DNA of 64,000 nucleotides, taken from assembly GCA_020439745.1 (NCBI GenBank), contig JAGQSC010000015.1, forward strand, positions 186,001-250,000. Reading direction: 5' to 3'. Positions 47,934 to 56,482 of the stretch are shown here, one piece after another. How positions within the stretch are numbered: position 1 is the stretch's first letter; each line of letters opens with the position of its first letter. The notes beneath the pieces were generated by a model. The model did not search any database and was not told the origin of the DNA. It was given only the letters and a program-made list of their open reading frames with translations. A program made the position numbers and the translations under genes. This DNA is from Acidobacteriota bacterium. Lineage in GTDB: Bacteria > Acidobacteriota > Holophagae > Acanthopleuribacterales > Acanthopleuribacteraceae.

Positions 47934-48962
47934 CTAAACGATGTCGCGAAAACGGGACACGTCTCCGCCGGGATGCTGGTAACCATACCACCCTTCGCCC
48001 AGGTCATCCAGATCCATGACAGGTACCTTGCCTTTTCCATCTGGCAGGTCGATGACATATGGAGGTGCTTGGGAACATTCAGCGCGCAACCCGTCATAAA
48101 TCTGCATGCCGCGTTCAATGGTCACACGAAACCGATCATTCCCGGCGACTCGGTCCGGGTGATGCAGATAATGACCTTCCACGCCGAGCTTTGACAATTG
48201 AAACCAGAGCTGTGCTTGGTCGACCACTGTATCGTTCACCCCCTTGAGCAGCACAGCCTGATTCAAAAGCGGCGTGCCTGCTTCTTGAAACAGAGCCGAA
48301 ATGCGTCTGCTTTCATGGGTCAATTCCTGATCATGATTGAAATGCGTCACCACTCTGAGGGGCAACCCCACGTCCAAGGCCAAGACCAACTGTTTGGTGA
48401 CCCTCTGCGGATAATGAACGGGGGCACGTGTATGAATTCTCCAGCGCGCAATGGCTGTTTCGTCCCGCAATCTGGAAGCGATCCGATTTAGTTCTGAATC
48501 GCTCAAAGTCAGCGGATCACCGCCGGAAAGGATCACCTCCTTGATCTCTGGATTGGCTTGTACATATCGAACCAGTTGATCCCATTGATCGGGCGTCATC
48601 GGACCCGTGGGCGGCTCATCGCGACGAAAGCAGAAACGGCAATAGAAATGGCAGCGCTTGGTCACAAGTACAATGATCCGATCCATGTGCTTTCGCACGA
48701 TAAAATCAAGGACCCTTTTGGCATGGTCACCCACCGGGTCAGTTAAGTCATTTGCATGGCTTCTCCATTCCTCCGGATCGGGCTTGCCCATTTTGGCAAT
48801 CGGATCGTCTTGGTCCTTGATCAAGTGGAAGTAATAGGCAGGCCAGACCACTGGAAACTGTTGCTTGGCGGCTTTCAGCCACGCTTGCGGGACCTGAAGT
48901 CGGTCTGCGATTCTAGCCCTCGAAACAGATCGATACACCCTGCTGTCAGGTTGCGTTGCCAA
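47934..48962 (-). CDS. epmB: EF-P (R)-beta-lysine 2,3-aminomutase (radical SAM), EpmB
   Basis: 342 residues from a TTG start with agggggtt upstream. The radical-SAM iron-sulfur cluster motif is C104-x3-C108-x2-C111 (KRCHFYCRFCFRR). The PLP-lysine region is DLPDGKGKVPVMDLDDLGE. Other marks are GGDPLTLSDSELNRI and RIHTRAPVHYPQRVT. Length and position beside efp and epmA favour EpmB over lysine fermentation KamA. It converts lysine to beta-lysine for EF-P modification. It is divergent from efp across a 95-base region. Confidence 0.9.
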   Translation of the reverse strand: MATQPDSRVYRSVSRARIADRLQVPQAWLKAAKQQFPVVWPAYYFHLIKDQDDPIAKMGKPDPEEWRSHANDLTDPVGDHAKRVLDFIVRKHMDRIIVLVTKRCHFYCRFCFRRDEPPTGPMTPDQWDQLVRYVQANPEIKEVILSGGDPLTLSDSELNRIASRLRDETAIARWRIHTRAPVHYPQRVTKQLVLALDVGLPLRVVTHFNHDQELTHESRRISALFQEAGTPLLNQAVLLKGVNDTVVDQAQLWFQLSKLGVEGHYLHHPDRVAGNDRFRVTIERGMQIYDGLRAECSQAPPYVIDLPDGKGKVPVMDLDDLGEGWYGYQHPGGDVSRFRDIV

Positions 48963-49057
48963 TTTTAACCCCCTAATTGCGGCCTGTTATCATAGAATAG
49001 GTCGGTTTGGCGTCCAATCGGCGGCCGTCACATCATCATCAAAGGTAAAAGGTAGAC

Positions 49058-49633
49058 ATGATTAGTACAGATAAATTTCGCAAAAAACTCAAAGTGGAAA
49101 TCGACGGCGAACCATGGATGATGATTGATGTGGAGCACGTGCGCCCAGGCAAAGGCCAAGGATTCACCAGAACCAAAATGAAGAACATGGTGACCGGTCA
49201 AGTGGTGGAACGCACGTATAAAAGCAACGAAACCCTGAATCCGGCGCGCATTGACGCGGCCACCATGCAGTATCTCTACCAAAACGGAGATGACTACTCA
49301 TTCATGAACACAGAAACCTATGATCAAGTGAATTTGACGGCTGAACAACTGGGTGATGTGGTCAATTACCTGTACGAGAACATGGAATGCGAAGTGGCCT
49401 TTTTCAACGGTATGCCTATCAGTTGCGATATGGCCAATTTTGTGGAGTTGGAGATCGTCGAATGTGAGCCCGGTATCAAAGGGAACACCGCCACCAACAC
49501 GCTCAAGCCGGCCATCGTAAGTAGCGGATACCGAGCCATGGTACCTCTTTTCGTAGAGCAAGGTGATTGGATTCGAATCGATACGCGTACAGGCGATTAC
49601 GTAGAACGTTGCAAGCGGCCGGAAGGTCGTTAA
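49058..49633 (+). CDS. efp: Translation elongation factor P
   Basis: 191 residues. Three OB/KOW-type domains in order. Domain I has the modification loop RPGKGQGF with Lys32 (E. coli Lys34), the site of beta-lysylation. FTRTKMKNMVTGQVVERTYK and DDYSFMNTETYDQVNL follow. The C-terminal domain ends VPLFVEQGDWIRIDTRTGDY. EF-P rescues ribosomes at polyproline stretches. A good ribosome binding site (aaaggtaaaaggt) precedes the ATG. One base separates its stop from the epmA start. Confidence 0.97.
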   Translation: MISTDKFRKKLKVEIDGEPWMMIDVEHVRPGKGQGFTRTKMKNMVTGQVVERTYKSNETLNPARIDAATMQYLYQNGDDYSFMNTETYDQVNLTAEQLGDVVNYLYENMECEVAFFNGMPISCDMANFVELEIVECEPGIKGNTATNTLKPAIVSSGYRAMVPLFVEQGDWIRIDTRTGDYVERCKRPEGR

Positions 49634-49634
49634 T

Positions 49635-50822
49635 TTGCCCGCTTGGATTGGCACTTTTCGCAACCGAACCCCCATCAATCAATTCAAGCAAAAAGGAACG
49701 GGACTGATCGCAGGACTGGCACGAACCGAACACGGGCGTTGGGTTCTCAGCGATGAGTCGGATTCCATCGAGTTGGAGATCAATTTGCCAACAGATGGAC
49801 CCGCCTATTGGTTGGCTATCCGCTTCGAGGGAGACGACTCTTGCGTGGTGTTCCAACAACCCGCATTGGGTCATTCAAACACAGAGGCTCTGGCTTCCCG
49901 GCGCCCATTTCATCGCCAAAGGGCAAAAATCATCGACGCCATGCGTCACTGGTTTCTACAACAGGGTTTCCTGGAAGTGACCACCCCTGTACGTGTGGAA
50001 ACCCCAGCCATAGAACCTTACCTGGATGCCTTACCGAGCCGTGATCAGTGGCTGCGAACGTCGCCCGAGTTGCATATGAAGCGCCTTTTGGCGGCAGGCC
50101 CTGAACCCCTATTCCAATTTGCGCCCAGCTTCCGCGATGAACCCAACAGCAAGCTCCACAGGAGTGAATTCACAATGCTGGAGTGGTACCGGCCATTTGC
50201 CGACCTGGAACATCTGATTGACGATGTATCGGGACTGCTTCAAGCGATTGCTCCCTTTTCCGAAAATCCCACATGGTTTTCAGCTAAGGTCGACGTGAAA
50301 ACGGTTCAAGGCATTTTCCTCGAAACCTGCGGTTTGGTTTTAGATGAGCGGATTGACACCTTAGCGGCCTACTGCGCTCAGAAACATATTCACACCCACG
50401 AAAGCGATACCTGGGACGACTTGTTCTTCCGGATCCTGCTCACCCAAATCGAGCCGAACCTGGGTGGGGAACGACCGCTTATCTTACGCGATTATCCCGC
50501 CTCACAAGCTGCACTTGCGAAGGTTGCGCTGCCTGGTGCCGGACTCCACACCTGCTACCGCTTTGAACTCTACGGCATGGGTGTGGAGTTGGCCAATGCG
50601 TTTTATGAAGTAACAGACCCTCAGGAACAGCTGGAACGAATCAGGCAGTCAACAGCCGAAAGGGCGGCGCTTGGCAAAGAGACGTTTCCACTGGACACAT
50701 CCTTCCTCCAAGCATTACAGGCTGGTTTGCCACCATGTGCCGGAATCGCTTTGGGTGTGGACCGATTAGTAATGTTGGCGCTTGGACAATCAGATCTTGC
50801 CCAACATTTGCACTTCCCCTAG
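49635..50822 (+). CDS. epmA: EF-P lysine lysyltransferase EpmA (GenX/PoxA) with N-terminal extension
   Basis: 395 residues from a TTG start one base after efp (ggaagg upstream). The class II aaRS-like catalytic core (about 85-395) has motif 2 FQFAPSFRDEPNSKLHRSEF with TMLEWYRPFADLE, and motif 3 GIALGVDRLVMLALGQ. E. coli EpmA has ~325 residues and lacks an N-terminal domain; here ~80 extra residues precede the core, with TGLIAGLARTEHGRWVLSDE and AYWLAIRFEGDDSCVVFQQP, looking like a small beta (OB-type) fold. It ligates beta-lysine to EF-P. Confidence 0.92.
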   Translation: MPAWIGTFRNRTPINQFKQKGTGLIAGLARTEHGRWVLSDESDSIELEINLPTDGPAYWLAIRFEGDDSCVVFQQPALGHSNTEALASRRPFHRQRAKIIDAMRHWFLQQGFLEVTTPVRVETPAIEPYLDALPSRDQWLRTSPELHMKRLLAAGPEPLFQFAPSFRDEPNSKLHRSEFTMLEWYRPFADLEHLIDDVSGLLQAIAPFSENPTWFSAKVDVKTVQGIFLETCGLVLDERIDTLAAYCAQKHIHTHESDTWDDLFFRILLTQIEPNLGGERPLILRDYPASQAALAKVALPGAGLHTCYRFELYGMGVELANAFYEVTDPQEQLERIRQSTAERAALGKETFPLDTSFLQALQAGLPPCAGIALGVDRLVMLALGQSDLAQHLHFP

Positions 50823-50884
50823 CTGGAACTCTGCCCGCAATTTCACGTAAAGTCGATCAAGAATCATGATTCGGGGTGGATATT

Positions 50885-51853
50885 ATGCATCTGTTGCTTG
50901 TGTTGTTTATGGGCGATTTCAAGATCAAAGAGGCACCTTTCTTTGATCCTCAGGCGCTGCGTATCGGTACCAACGGCACACTGATGGTACCCGATGCCTC
51001 GGAACATGTCGTGTTCGTGTTCGATGTGAACGGTCATCTGGTCAAACAGATTGGACGTCAAGGACAAGGGCCCGGCGAGTTCCAACACCCCACTGATGTC
51101 GGTGTGTTAAAGGACAGTCGCTTTGTGGTGGTGGATTCAGGCAATAGTCGCATTCAATTTTTCACTGCCGAAGGCAACTATGACACCTCGTTTCAACTCT
51201 CGGCGCACGGATTGGGACGCCTGCAGGTCTTGGAGGACCAAACACTACTGCTCACGGAAACCAATGGCTTCCAATTCAGTTTGAGGATGGGCGGCGGAGA
51301 CGAAGACCATCGCCGGCTTTTCTACGTTCACGACCTTAAAGGCCAACAACTCCGAGCTTTTGGCGACCTGATTGAACATGAAAATCCTTTTCTAGCCATA
51401 CAACTGAATCAGGGACCCATCGCGGTCTTCGGCAGCCGCATCTACAGTGCACGCACCTTGGAGAACAAGGTGCTGGCATTTGAAGGTGACCGTGTGAGCA
51501 CGATCCAATATCCCTTGACTTTTGTACCGGAGGAACCCCAAGCCGAAACGAAGTCCACCACCAATGCCAAGGGCGAAACATCCTTCTTCATGAGCGTTTC
51601 CATGGAACCTGTGTGTATGGGCATGTGCCTCGGCAAACCCGACCACCTCCTCATTTTGCGCGCAAACGGTCACCCCGCCCCTGATTCCGACGGTTCGTCA
51701 AGTACCCTGATTGAAGTGGATTTGAATGGCAACGTGACTCGTACTTTTGATGGCTCATATCTGGCCAGAGCAGTGGTCGCGTCCCCTGATCGGCGTTATG
51801 CGTATGTGCTCCATGAAGCGGATGATTGGACCATCACACGGATTGATTTGTAA
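50885..51853 (+). CDS. Six-bladed beta-propeller (NHL-like) protein
   Basis: 322 residues from an ATG 6 bases after ggggtgg; an in-frame GTG 9 bases earlier is less likely. The N-terminus MHLLLVLFMGDFK is only weakly hydrophobic, so export is uncertain. Blades carry the NHL pattern: IGRQGQGPGEFQHPTDVGVL with RFVVVDSGNSRIQFFTAEGN in the first two. Later blades have VIEVDLNGN-like strands (TLIEVDLNGNVTRTFDGSYL). Such propellers are often carriers or protein-binding modules in exported proteins of this phylum. No operon link is obvious; a hairpin follows the stop. Confidence 0.75.
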   Translation: MHLLLVLFMGDFKIKEAPFFDPQALRIGTNGTLMVPDASEHVVFVFDVNGHLVKQIGRQGQGPGEFQHPTDVGVLKDSRFVVVDSGNSRIQFFTAEGNYDTSFQLSAHGLGRLQVLEDQTLLLTETNGFQFSLRMGGGDEDHRRLFYVHDLKGQQLRAFGDLIEHENPFLAIQLNQGPIAVFGSRIYSARTLENKVLAFEGDRVSTIQYPLTFVPEEPQAETKSTTNAKGETSFFMSVSMEPVCMGMCLGKPDHLLILRANGHPAPDSDGSSSTLIEVDLNGNVTRTFDGSYLARAVVASPDRRYAYVLHEADDWTITRIDL

Positions 51854-51876
51854 GACCTAGCGCGAACTTGACAGAC

Positions 51877-51916
51877 GGAGCTCCCCCTCTCAGAATGCTC
51901 AGGCGAGGGAGGCTCC
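51877..51916 (+). promoter_or_regulatory. Hairpin that covers the ribosome binding site of the next gene
   Basis: ggagctccccctc (51877-51889) pairs with gagggaggctcc (51905-51916) with one bulge. The second arm contains the ribosome binding site gagggagg (51905-51912), 5 bases before a TTG start at 51918. The stem would therefore hide the site unless it is opened. It could also be a weak terminator of the propeller gene, but no T-run follows. Confidence 0.5.
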
Positions 51917-51917
51917 A

Positions 51918-52673
51918 TTGATCCATATCTGTATGCTGCTCTGTTGCATCTGGCCCGTCCAGGACGACTTCATCCGAAATCTCGCTTCAGGCAATCTAGA
52001 CCCGGCCACATTGAGCGATGCGCAGAAGAACCAGTTATTGGTGGCTTTGGCGCAAAGAGTGATCGAACTTGAAGCTGAGCGCACAAAACCGGCATCGGCT
52101 GATGCCGAACGATTGAAAAAGGCCACCGCGCTATTTGACCAGATCAAGCACCACTACACTGCACTGGAAATGGATCAGGCTGGGCTGAAGCTAGCGATGA
52201 TGGAAGCCCAATTCCCGGAAGTGAAGCAGACGCCCGCCTACACAAAAATCATGAATGAGTTCAACACCATTGGCATCGAAGCCGGTCCCCTTCAAGTGGC
52301 CAAATGGTATCAAGGCGCTATTACTTTTGATGATGTGGACGTTGTTTTGATCGTCTTCTGGGAGAGCTGGTGCCCCCACTGCCAGGAAGACTTGCCGCGC
52401 CTACAGAGAATCGCCGAACCGTTTGAGGAACAAGGATTCGTGATCCTGGGTCTGACACGTGTCGCTGAACCGGCCACCGACGAAAGTGTGTTGGGCTTCA
52501 TTACCGAATACGACATCCATTTCCCCATCGCCAGAGACACCGGCATCATGGCTCAGCGATTGGCAGCCACAGGGGTGCCGGCCGCTGCCTTCATCAAACA
52601 GGGCAAAGTCATCTGGCGTGCCACTCCAGACTTGATCACAGCCGAGACGATCGCAGCGGCTTTGCAGTATTAG
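51918..52673 (+). CDS. TlpA-like exported thioredoxin
   Basis: 251 residues from a TTG start with gagggagg upstream. A short N-terminal hydrophobic stretch (MIHICMLLCCIWPVQ) fits a signal peptide. Residues 20-110 are helical (QKNQLLVALAQRVIELEAER). The thioredoxin fold has WCPHC in LIVFWESWCPHCQEDLPRLQ, with a cis-Pro in ATGVPAAAFIKQGK. It would act on periplasmic disulfides or haem-protein maturation; the helical N-part is an extension not found in simple TlpA. It ends 75 bases before the delta-60 gene. Confidence 0.8.
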   Translation: MIHICMLLCCIWPVQDDFIRNLASGNLDPATLSDAQKNQLLVALAQRVIELEAERTKPASADAERLKKATALFDQIKHHYTALEMDQAGLKLAMMEAQFPEVKQTPAYTKIMNEFNTIGIEAGPLQVAKWYQGAITFDDVDVVLIVFWESWCPHCQEDLPRLQRIAEPFEEQGFVILGLTRVAEPATDESVLGFITEYDIHFPIARDTGIMAQRLAATGVPAAAFIKQGKVIWRATPDLITAETIAAALQY

Positions 52674-52709
52674 CGGGTGACACCTGAATCAATCTGGTCC
52701 CGTTTGGAG

Positions 52710-52715
52710 TATAAT
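52710..52715 (+). promoter_or_regulatory. Possible -10 element of the delta-60 repeat gene
   Basis: A perfect TATAAT lies 34 bases upstream of the ATG at 52749. The -35 region about 17-18 bases upstream is weak. The gene has its own short leader, so a dedicated promoter is reasonable. Confidence 0.35.
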
Positions 52716-52748
52716 TCACAAAAAATTCGGCTGGCCCAGGGGTCACAC

Positions 52749-54023
52749 ATGAAGATACTATGCATCGCATCCATCCTTTTGAGTTCACTGTGCCTGGCAG
52801 GTAATGGTGACCTGGATGTCACGTTCGACACAGACGGCAAGGTCACCACCGATTTCGCCGGTAACACAGACAATGCCTCTGCCGTGGCCATACAAGCGGA
52901 TGGGAAAATAGTGGTTGCGGGATACGATTCCAACGCGCAAGAGCCCGTATTGGCGCGTTATAACACCAATGGCAGTTTGGACACGTCCTTTGACACCGAC
53001 GGGAAAGTGATCACGCCAATTACTGGTAATCAGCAAATCCAGGCGATGGCAATTCAAGTCGACGGAAAGATTGTGGTTGCGGGTTTGTCCAACACCTCGG
53101 GTAGTTTTGATTTTCTAGCAATCCGCTACAACACCAATGGCAGCCTAGACACCTCATTTGATACCGATGGCATCGTCACCACAGACATGGGATCGTCTGG
53201 CAGTGATCAAGCGTTTGCCATTGCTATTCAGGCTGATGGAAAAATTGTATTGGGTGGATTTGCCAATGGCGGCGACTTCTGCGTGGTGCGGTATAACTCC
53301 AACGGCAGTCTCGACACGTCCTTTGATACCGACGGCATTGCCATCACCGATTTTGGCGGTAATGATCAGATCAAAGGCATCGCCATTCAGACTGATGGAA
53401 AGATAGTGGCCACGGGCTTTTCAAATGGAGCGGCCAACGACATCGCACTAGCGCGTTACAATACCAATGGCAGTCTGGACACTTCCTTTGACACCGACGG
53501 ACGGGTGACCACGGATGTTTCGGGCGGAAGCGATCAAGGTAGAAGCATCGCGCTTCAAAACGATGGAAAGATCGTCATAGCAGGCATCGCACCCGGAAGC
53601 GACATCATGTTGGCCCGTTACAACACCAATGGCAGTTTGGACACCTCCTTTGACACCGACGGCATTGTCACGACGGACATCAATTCCGGCTCCAATGATC
53701 AAGCTAATGAACTGATCATCCAAACTGATAACAAAGCGATAGTCGTTGGCTTGACCAACGCCAATGGAGCTCAATTCGATTTCTTCGCAGCACGTTACAC
53801 GACCGGCGGCGCATTGGACACATCTTTCAACGGAGACGGATTGGCGTTTGTGGATTTTAATGCGTCCAGCAACGACCAGGGTTTTTCAGTCGCCAAACAA
53901 GATGATGGGTACCTGGTTGTGGTAGGCCTGACGAATGCTCCAGGTACCTTTGATTTTGGTCTAGCCCGACTGGAAAACGACGACCCTGTTCCCGTTGAAT
54001 TGATGCAGTTCAGCGTGGATTGA
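52749..54023 (+). CDS. Exported delta-60 repeat protein
   Basis: 424 residues from the ATG after aggggtcacac; 24 upstream codons are excluded because a signal peptide (MKILCIASILLSSLCLAG) begins here. Residues 20-410 consist of about seven delta-60 repeats of ~55 residues, each with a LARYNTNGSLDTSFDTDG part and an AIQADGKIVVAG part. Such repeats form beta-propellers in exported proteins. The last repeat is diverged (TSFNGDGLA...). The C-terminus is PVELMQFSVD. The end overlaps the convergent kinase gene by 14 bases. Surface role is inferred. Confidence 0.85.
   Translation: MKILCIASILLSSLCLAGNGDLDVTFDTDGKVTTDFAGNTDNASAVAIQADGKIVVAGYDSNAQEPVLARYNTNGSLDTSFDTDGKVITPITGNQQIQAMAIQVDGKIVVAGLSNTSGSFDFLAIRYNTNGSLDTSFDTDGIVTTDMGSSGSDQAFAIAIQADGKIVLGGFANGGDFCVVRYNSNGSLDTSFDTDGIAITDFGGNDQIKGIAIQTDGKIVATGFSNGAANDIALARYNTNGSLDTSFDTDGRVTTDVSGGSDQGRSIALQNDGKIVIAGIAPGSDIMLARYNTNGSLDTSFDTDGIVTTDINSGSNDQANELIIQTDNKAIVVGLTNANGAQFDFFAARYTTGGALDTSFNGDGLAFVDFNASSNDQGFSVAKQDDGYLVVVGLTNAPGTFDFGLARLENDDPVPVELMQFSVD
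52956..53839 (+). repeat. Near-identical ~48-bp tandem repeats inside the delta-60 gene
   Basis: Six copies begin near 52956, 53122, 53288, 53454, 53615 and 53790, with a period of about 165 bp. The segment cgttacaacaccaatggcag and the tail tcctttgacaccgacgg recur with few changes in the first five; the last copy is diverged. DNA identity this high suggests recent expansion or gene conversion. Confidence 0.75.
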
Positions 54024-56208
54024 TCGTGCCGGATATTACGAACTGAGCGCCCACCTCAACCGGTCGCGTCGAGATTTCAAATCCCATTTCGGCTAAGGCA
54101 TTGGCGACATCGTGCAAACCCAGACCAAGCCGATCTGGTTTGGTGGTATAGCCCACATTAAATATTTGCGCACGGGCTTCGTCATGAATACCCGGTCCCG
54201 TATCGCTGAGGACCAAAATCATGCGACCTGATTCCTGTGTGAGGTGAATTTGGAGGCTGCGTTTCGAGTCGCTTACTTCATCTAGTGCTTCACAGATATT
54301 CTTAAACAACTCCAGCAACACGTACGTGAACTTAAATTTAGGGACCGAAAGCCCGCCGCAATCCTCCAACATCATGTGTAACTTGATCGCCTTCTGTTCA
54401 AAGAAGCTGCCGTACATGGACACTGCTTCCTCGATAATCGCTTGGATGGGTTGCTCAATTTCCTGAAATCCCCTTGATGTTCGTTGTTGTTGCACATGGA
54501 TCGTCTGTTGAAGAAGCCGCACACCGTCGCTCATCTGTGCGATTTGTGCGGTTACGTTTGATCGGTCTTGGCGGATAGCAGTCTGCAGTTTTGCGAAGGC
54601 TTCAAGCAAACTCGCTTGCTTTGGATCATTGTCATCTAAATAAGGACGCACCATTTCATGAACACGCGCAATTGACTTATCGAAAGGACGGCACATGATC
54701 TCGTGAACCAGACCTGCAGCAACGTTCACGCTGTTCAACGTATTGCCCACGTGGTGAAGGGTAGCTGAGGCAATGTCGGCCATACCCGATCGGTGCGCGT
54801 TCTCGATGAGCTGGAGCTGCGTTGCAGCCAAGTCCTGCTCCGTTTGTTTGAGCTCTACGGCTAATGCCACCTGTTCAGCGATTGGCACGAAGAACGCCCA
54901 ATCGTATTCGAGTCTACCGCGAACCAATAGCCACCCCAACGGCGCTTGTTTTCCGGGAAGACCCACGGCGGACCAACCATCCGTAAGAACCACTGGTTGA
55001 TCCGAGTCACATGATTCCAGATGTGAGGTCCATTCGCTCGCGTTTTCATGAGTGCTATAGACCACCTCTAGTTCACCTTTGTGTCGGCTCCTCAAGACGA
55101 GGGCGAAATCCTCAACCGCCACCTGGCTTAGAACCTTGCCAATGGCGCCACATAGATCGACGAGACTACCCTCCAAATGGATTGCGCTGGAAATACCATA
55201 CAGGACTGCCGTCAATGCCTGCTGACGCCTTAAATCCAGCTCGGACATCTTGCGAAGGTGAATATCCGTGATAATGCCATCAAGTTGATATGCCCCAGCT
55301 TCGTCGTGAAAAAACCGGCCTCTTTCCAGGACCCATCGATAGGATTTTCGACCGTGGTGTAGCCTGTATTCCACCTGGAAAGAGCGTTTGTCCAAAATTG
55401 CTTGATGGATCTCGCGGCGAACATGATCGCGATCGTCGGGATGAATCAATTCATCAAAGCACCGTGCATCAGATTCTTCCTCCAGAGAAAACCGCTTCCA
55501 ATGTCCCGCAAACTCATGGCACGGAATGCCACTGATCCGCTCCATTTGACGACTGATGAACCTGATCATCCCATTCAGATCCACGGAATAAACCGCGTCG
55601 TGGATGTTTTCGACCAGGTTTCGGTATTTACTTTCACTATCCCTGAGGCTGTCCTCATTTCGCTTGCGTTCAATCGCAAGGGCAACCTGTTCGGAAAACA
55701 TGCCTAGAATGGACTTGTCCTCGTGACTGTAGGCATTGACGCTTTCATAACTCTGAATGGCCATGACACCAATTGTCTGCTGGCGAATGATCAAAGGGAC
55801 CCCTAGCCAAACCTCCGGAGGCTTACCAGAGGGCGCGCTGCCAGTTTCAGCACAATGAGCCCACAACTGGTCTTTGGTCATAAGCAGAGGCGCGCCTGAC
55901 CGAATCACAATACCGGTCATGGAACCCTTGGTGTCTCCCAATACGTAGCTAAATTCGGCCCCCAGTTGGTTGGCCTTGTCGACGTAATATCGGCGATCCA
56001 CGGGATCAATATAGTAAGGAAATGAAACGGTGTCCGTTTCTTCATCATATAGTGCAATGTAGAAAATGCTCGCGTCCACCAAACGATTTAACGCGGCATG
56101 GATTTTCACAAACAAATCGTTGATGTTGTAGGTGGTGTTGACCGCATTGGAGATTTGGAACATCACCTGGTTCAACAGTTCCGATTTGGATTGCCTGAGA
56201 TCGGCCAT
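54010..56208 (-). CDS. Orphan GAF/PAS sensor histidine kinase
   Basis: 732 residues from the ATG of MADLRQSKSELL; the frame is open to 56370 but the upstream part looks non-coding. Domains: GAF about 10-190 (VDASIFYIALYDEETDTVSF, GVPLIIRQQTIGVMAIQSYE), PAS about 205-335 (NIHDAVYSVDLNGMIRFISR), a second GAF-like part, then the dimerisation box ADIASATLHHVGNTLNSVNV with the phosphorylated His. ATPase boxes are VLLELFKNICEALDE, LVLSDTGPGIHDEA and DRLGLGLHDVANAL. It has no membrane segment. No response regulator is adjacent, so it is an orphan cytoplasmic sensor. It ends inside the convergent delta-60 gene's 3' end. Confidence 0.87.
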   Translation of the reverse strand: MADLRQSKSELLNQVMFQISNAVNTTYNINDLFVKIHAALNRLVDASIFYIALYDEETDTVSFPYYIDPVDRRYYVDKANQLGAEFSYVLGDTKGSMTGIVIRSGAPLLMTKDQLWAHCAETGSAPSGKPPEVWLGVPLIIRQQTIGVMAIQSYESVNAYSHEDKSILGMFSEQVALAIERKRNEDSLRDSESKYRNLVENIHDAVYSVDLNGMIRFISRQMERISGIPCHEFAGHWKRFSLEEESDARCFDELIHPDDRDHVRREIHQAILDKRSFQVEYRLHHGRKSYRWVLERGRFFHDEAGAYQLDGIITDIHLRKMSELDLRRQQALTAVLYGISSAIHLEGSLVDLCGAIGKVLSQVAVEDFALVLRSRHKGELEVVYSTHENASEWTSHLESCDSDQPVVLTDGWSAVGLPGKQAPLGWLLVRGRLEYDWAFFVPIAEQVALAVELKQTEQDLAATQLQLIENAHRSGMADIASATLHHVGNTLNSVNVAAGLVHEIMCRPFDKSIARVHEMVRPYLDDNDPKQASLLEAFAKLQTAIRQDRSNVTAQIAQMSDGVRLLQQTIHVQQQRTSRGFQEIEQPIQAIIEEAVSMYGSFFEQKAIKLHMMLEDCGGLSVPKFKFTYVLLELFKNICEALDEVSDSKRSLQIHLTQESGRMILVLSDTGPGIHDEARAQIFNVGYTTKPDRLGLGLHDVANALAEMGFEISTRPVEVGAQFVISGTINPR

Positions 56209-56482
56209 GGCACAATCCCGCCCGCAAGATGCTTTGGTCAAAGGATTTCGTGGTTCAAGTCTATCGACAAACCCGGAACTGTCAAGCATCGACTCATGCC
56301 CATTGATACGCGTGACCGTGACAGGAGGTGGATAAAGGGTCGGTCTTCTCAAGGTCAACAAAGGCGACATGACCCGAAGTCAGCGCGATCCGCTTCTTGC
56401 AACAGTCTCCCCTTTTTCCCCAAAATCAGGGCTTATCCTGGCCATTACTTGTGACGATATGGAGAAAAAAAGAGGATGCCCT

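Noticed and set aside
52956-53839. CRISPR array
   Set aside because: The regular repeats are in frame in a delta-60 protein gene and the unique parts encode protein strands.
56209-56370. 54 extra N-terminal residues for the sensor kinase
   Set aside because: The upstream frame is rich in Pro and Arg with no domain, and it overlaps the region where the divergent LRR gene needs its promoter.
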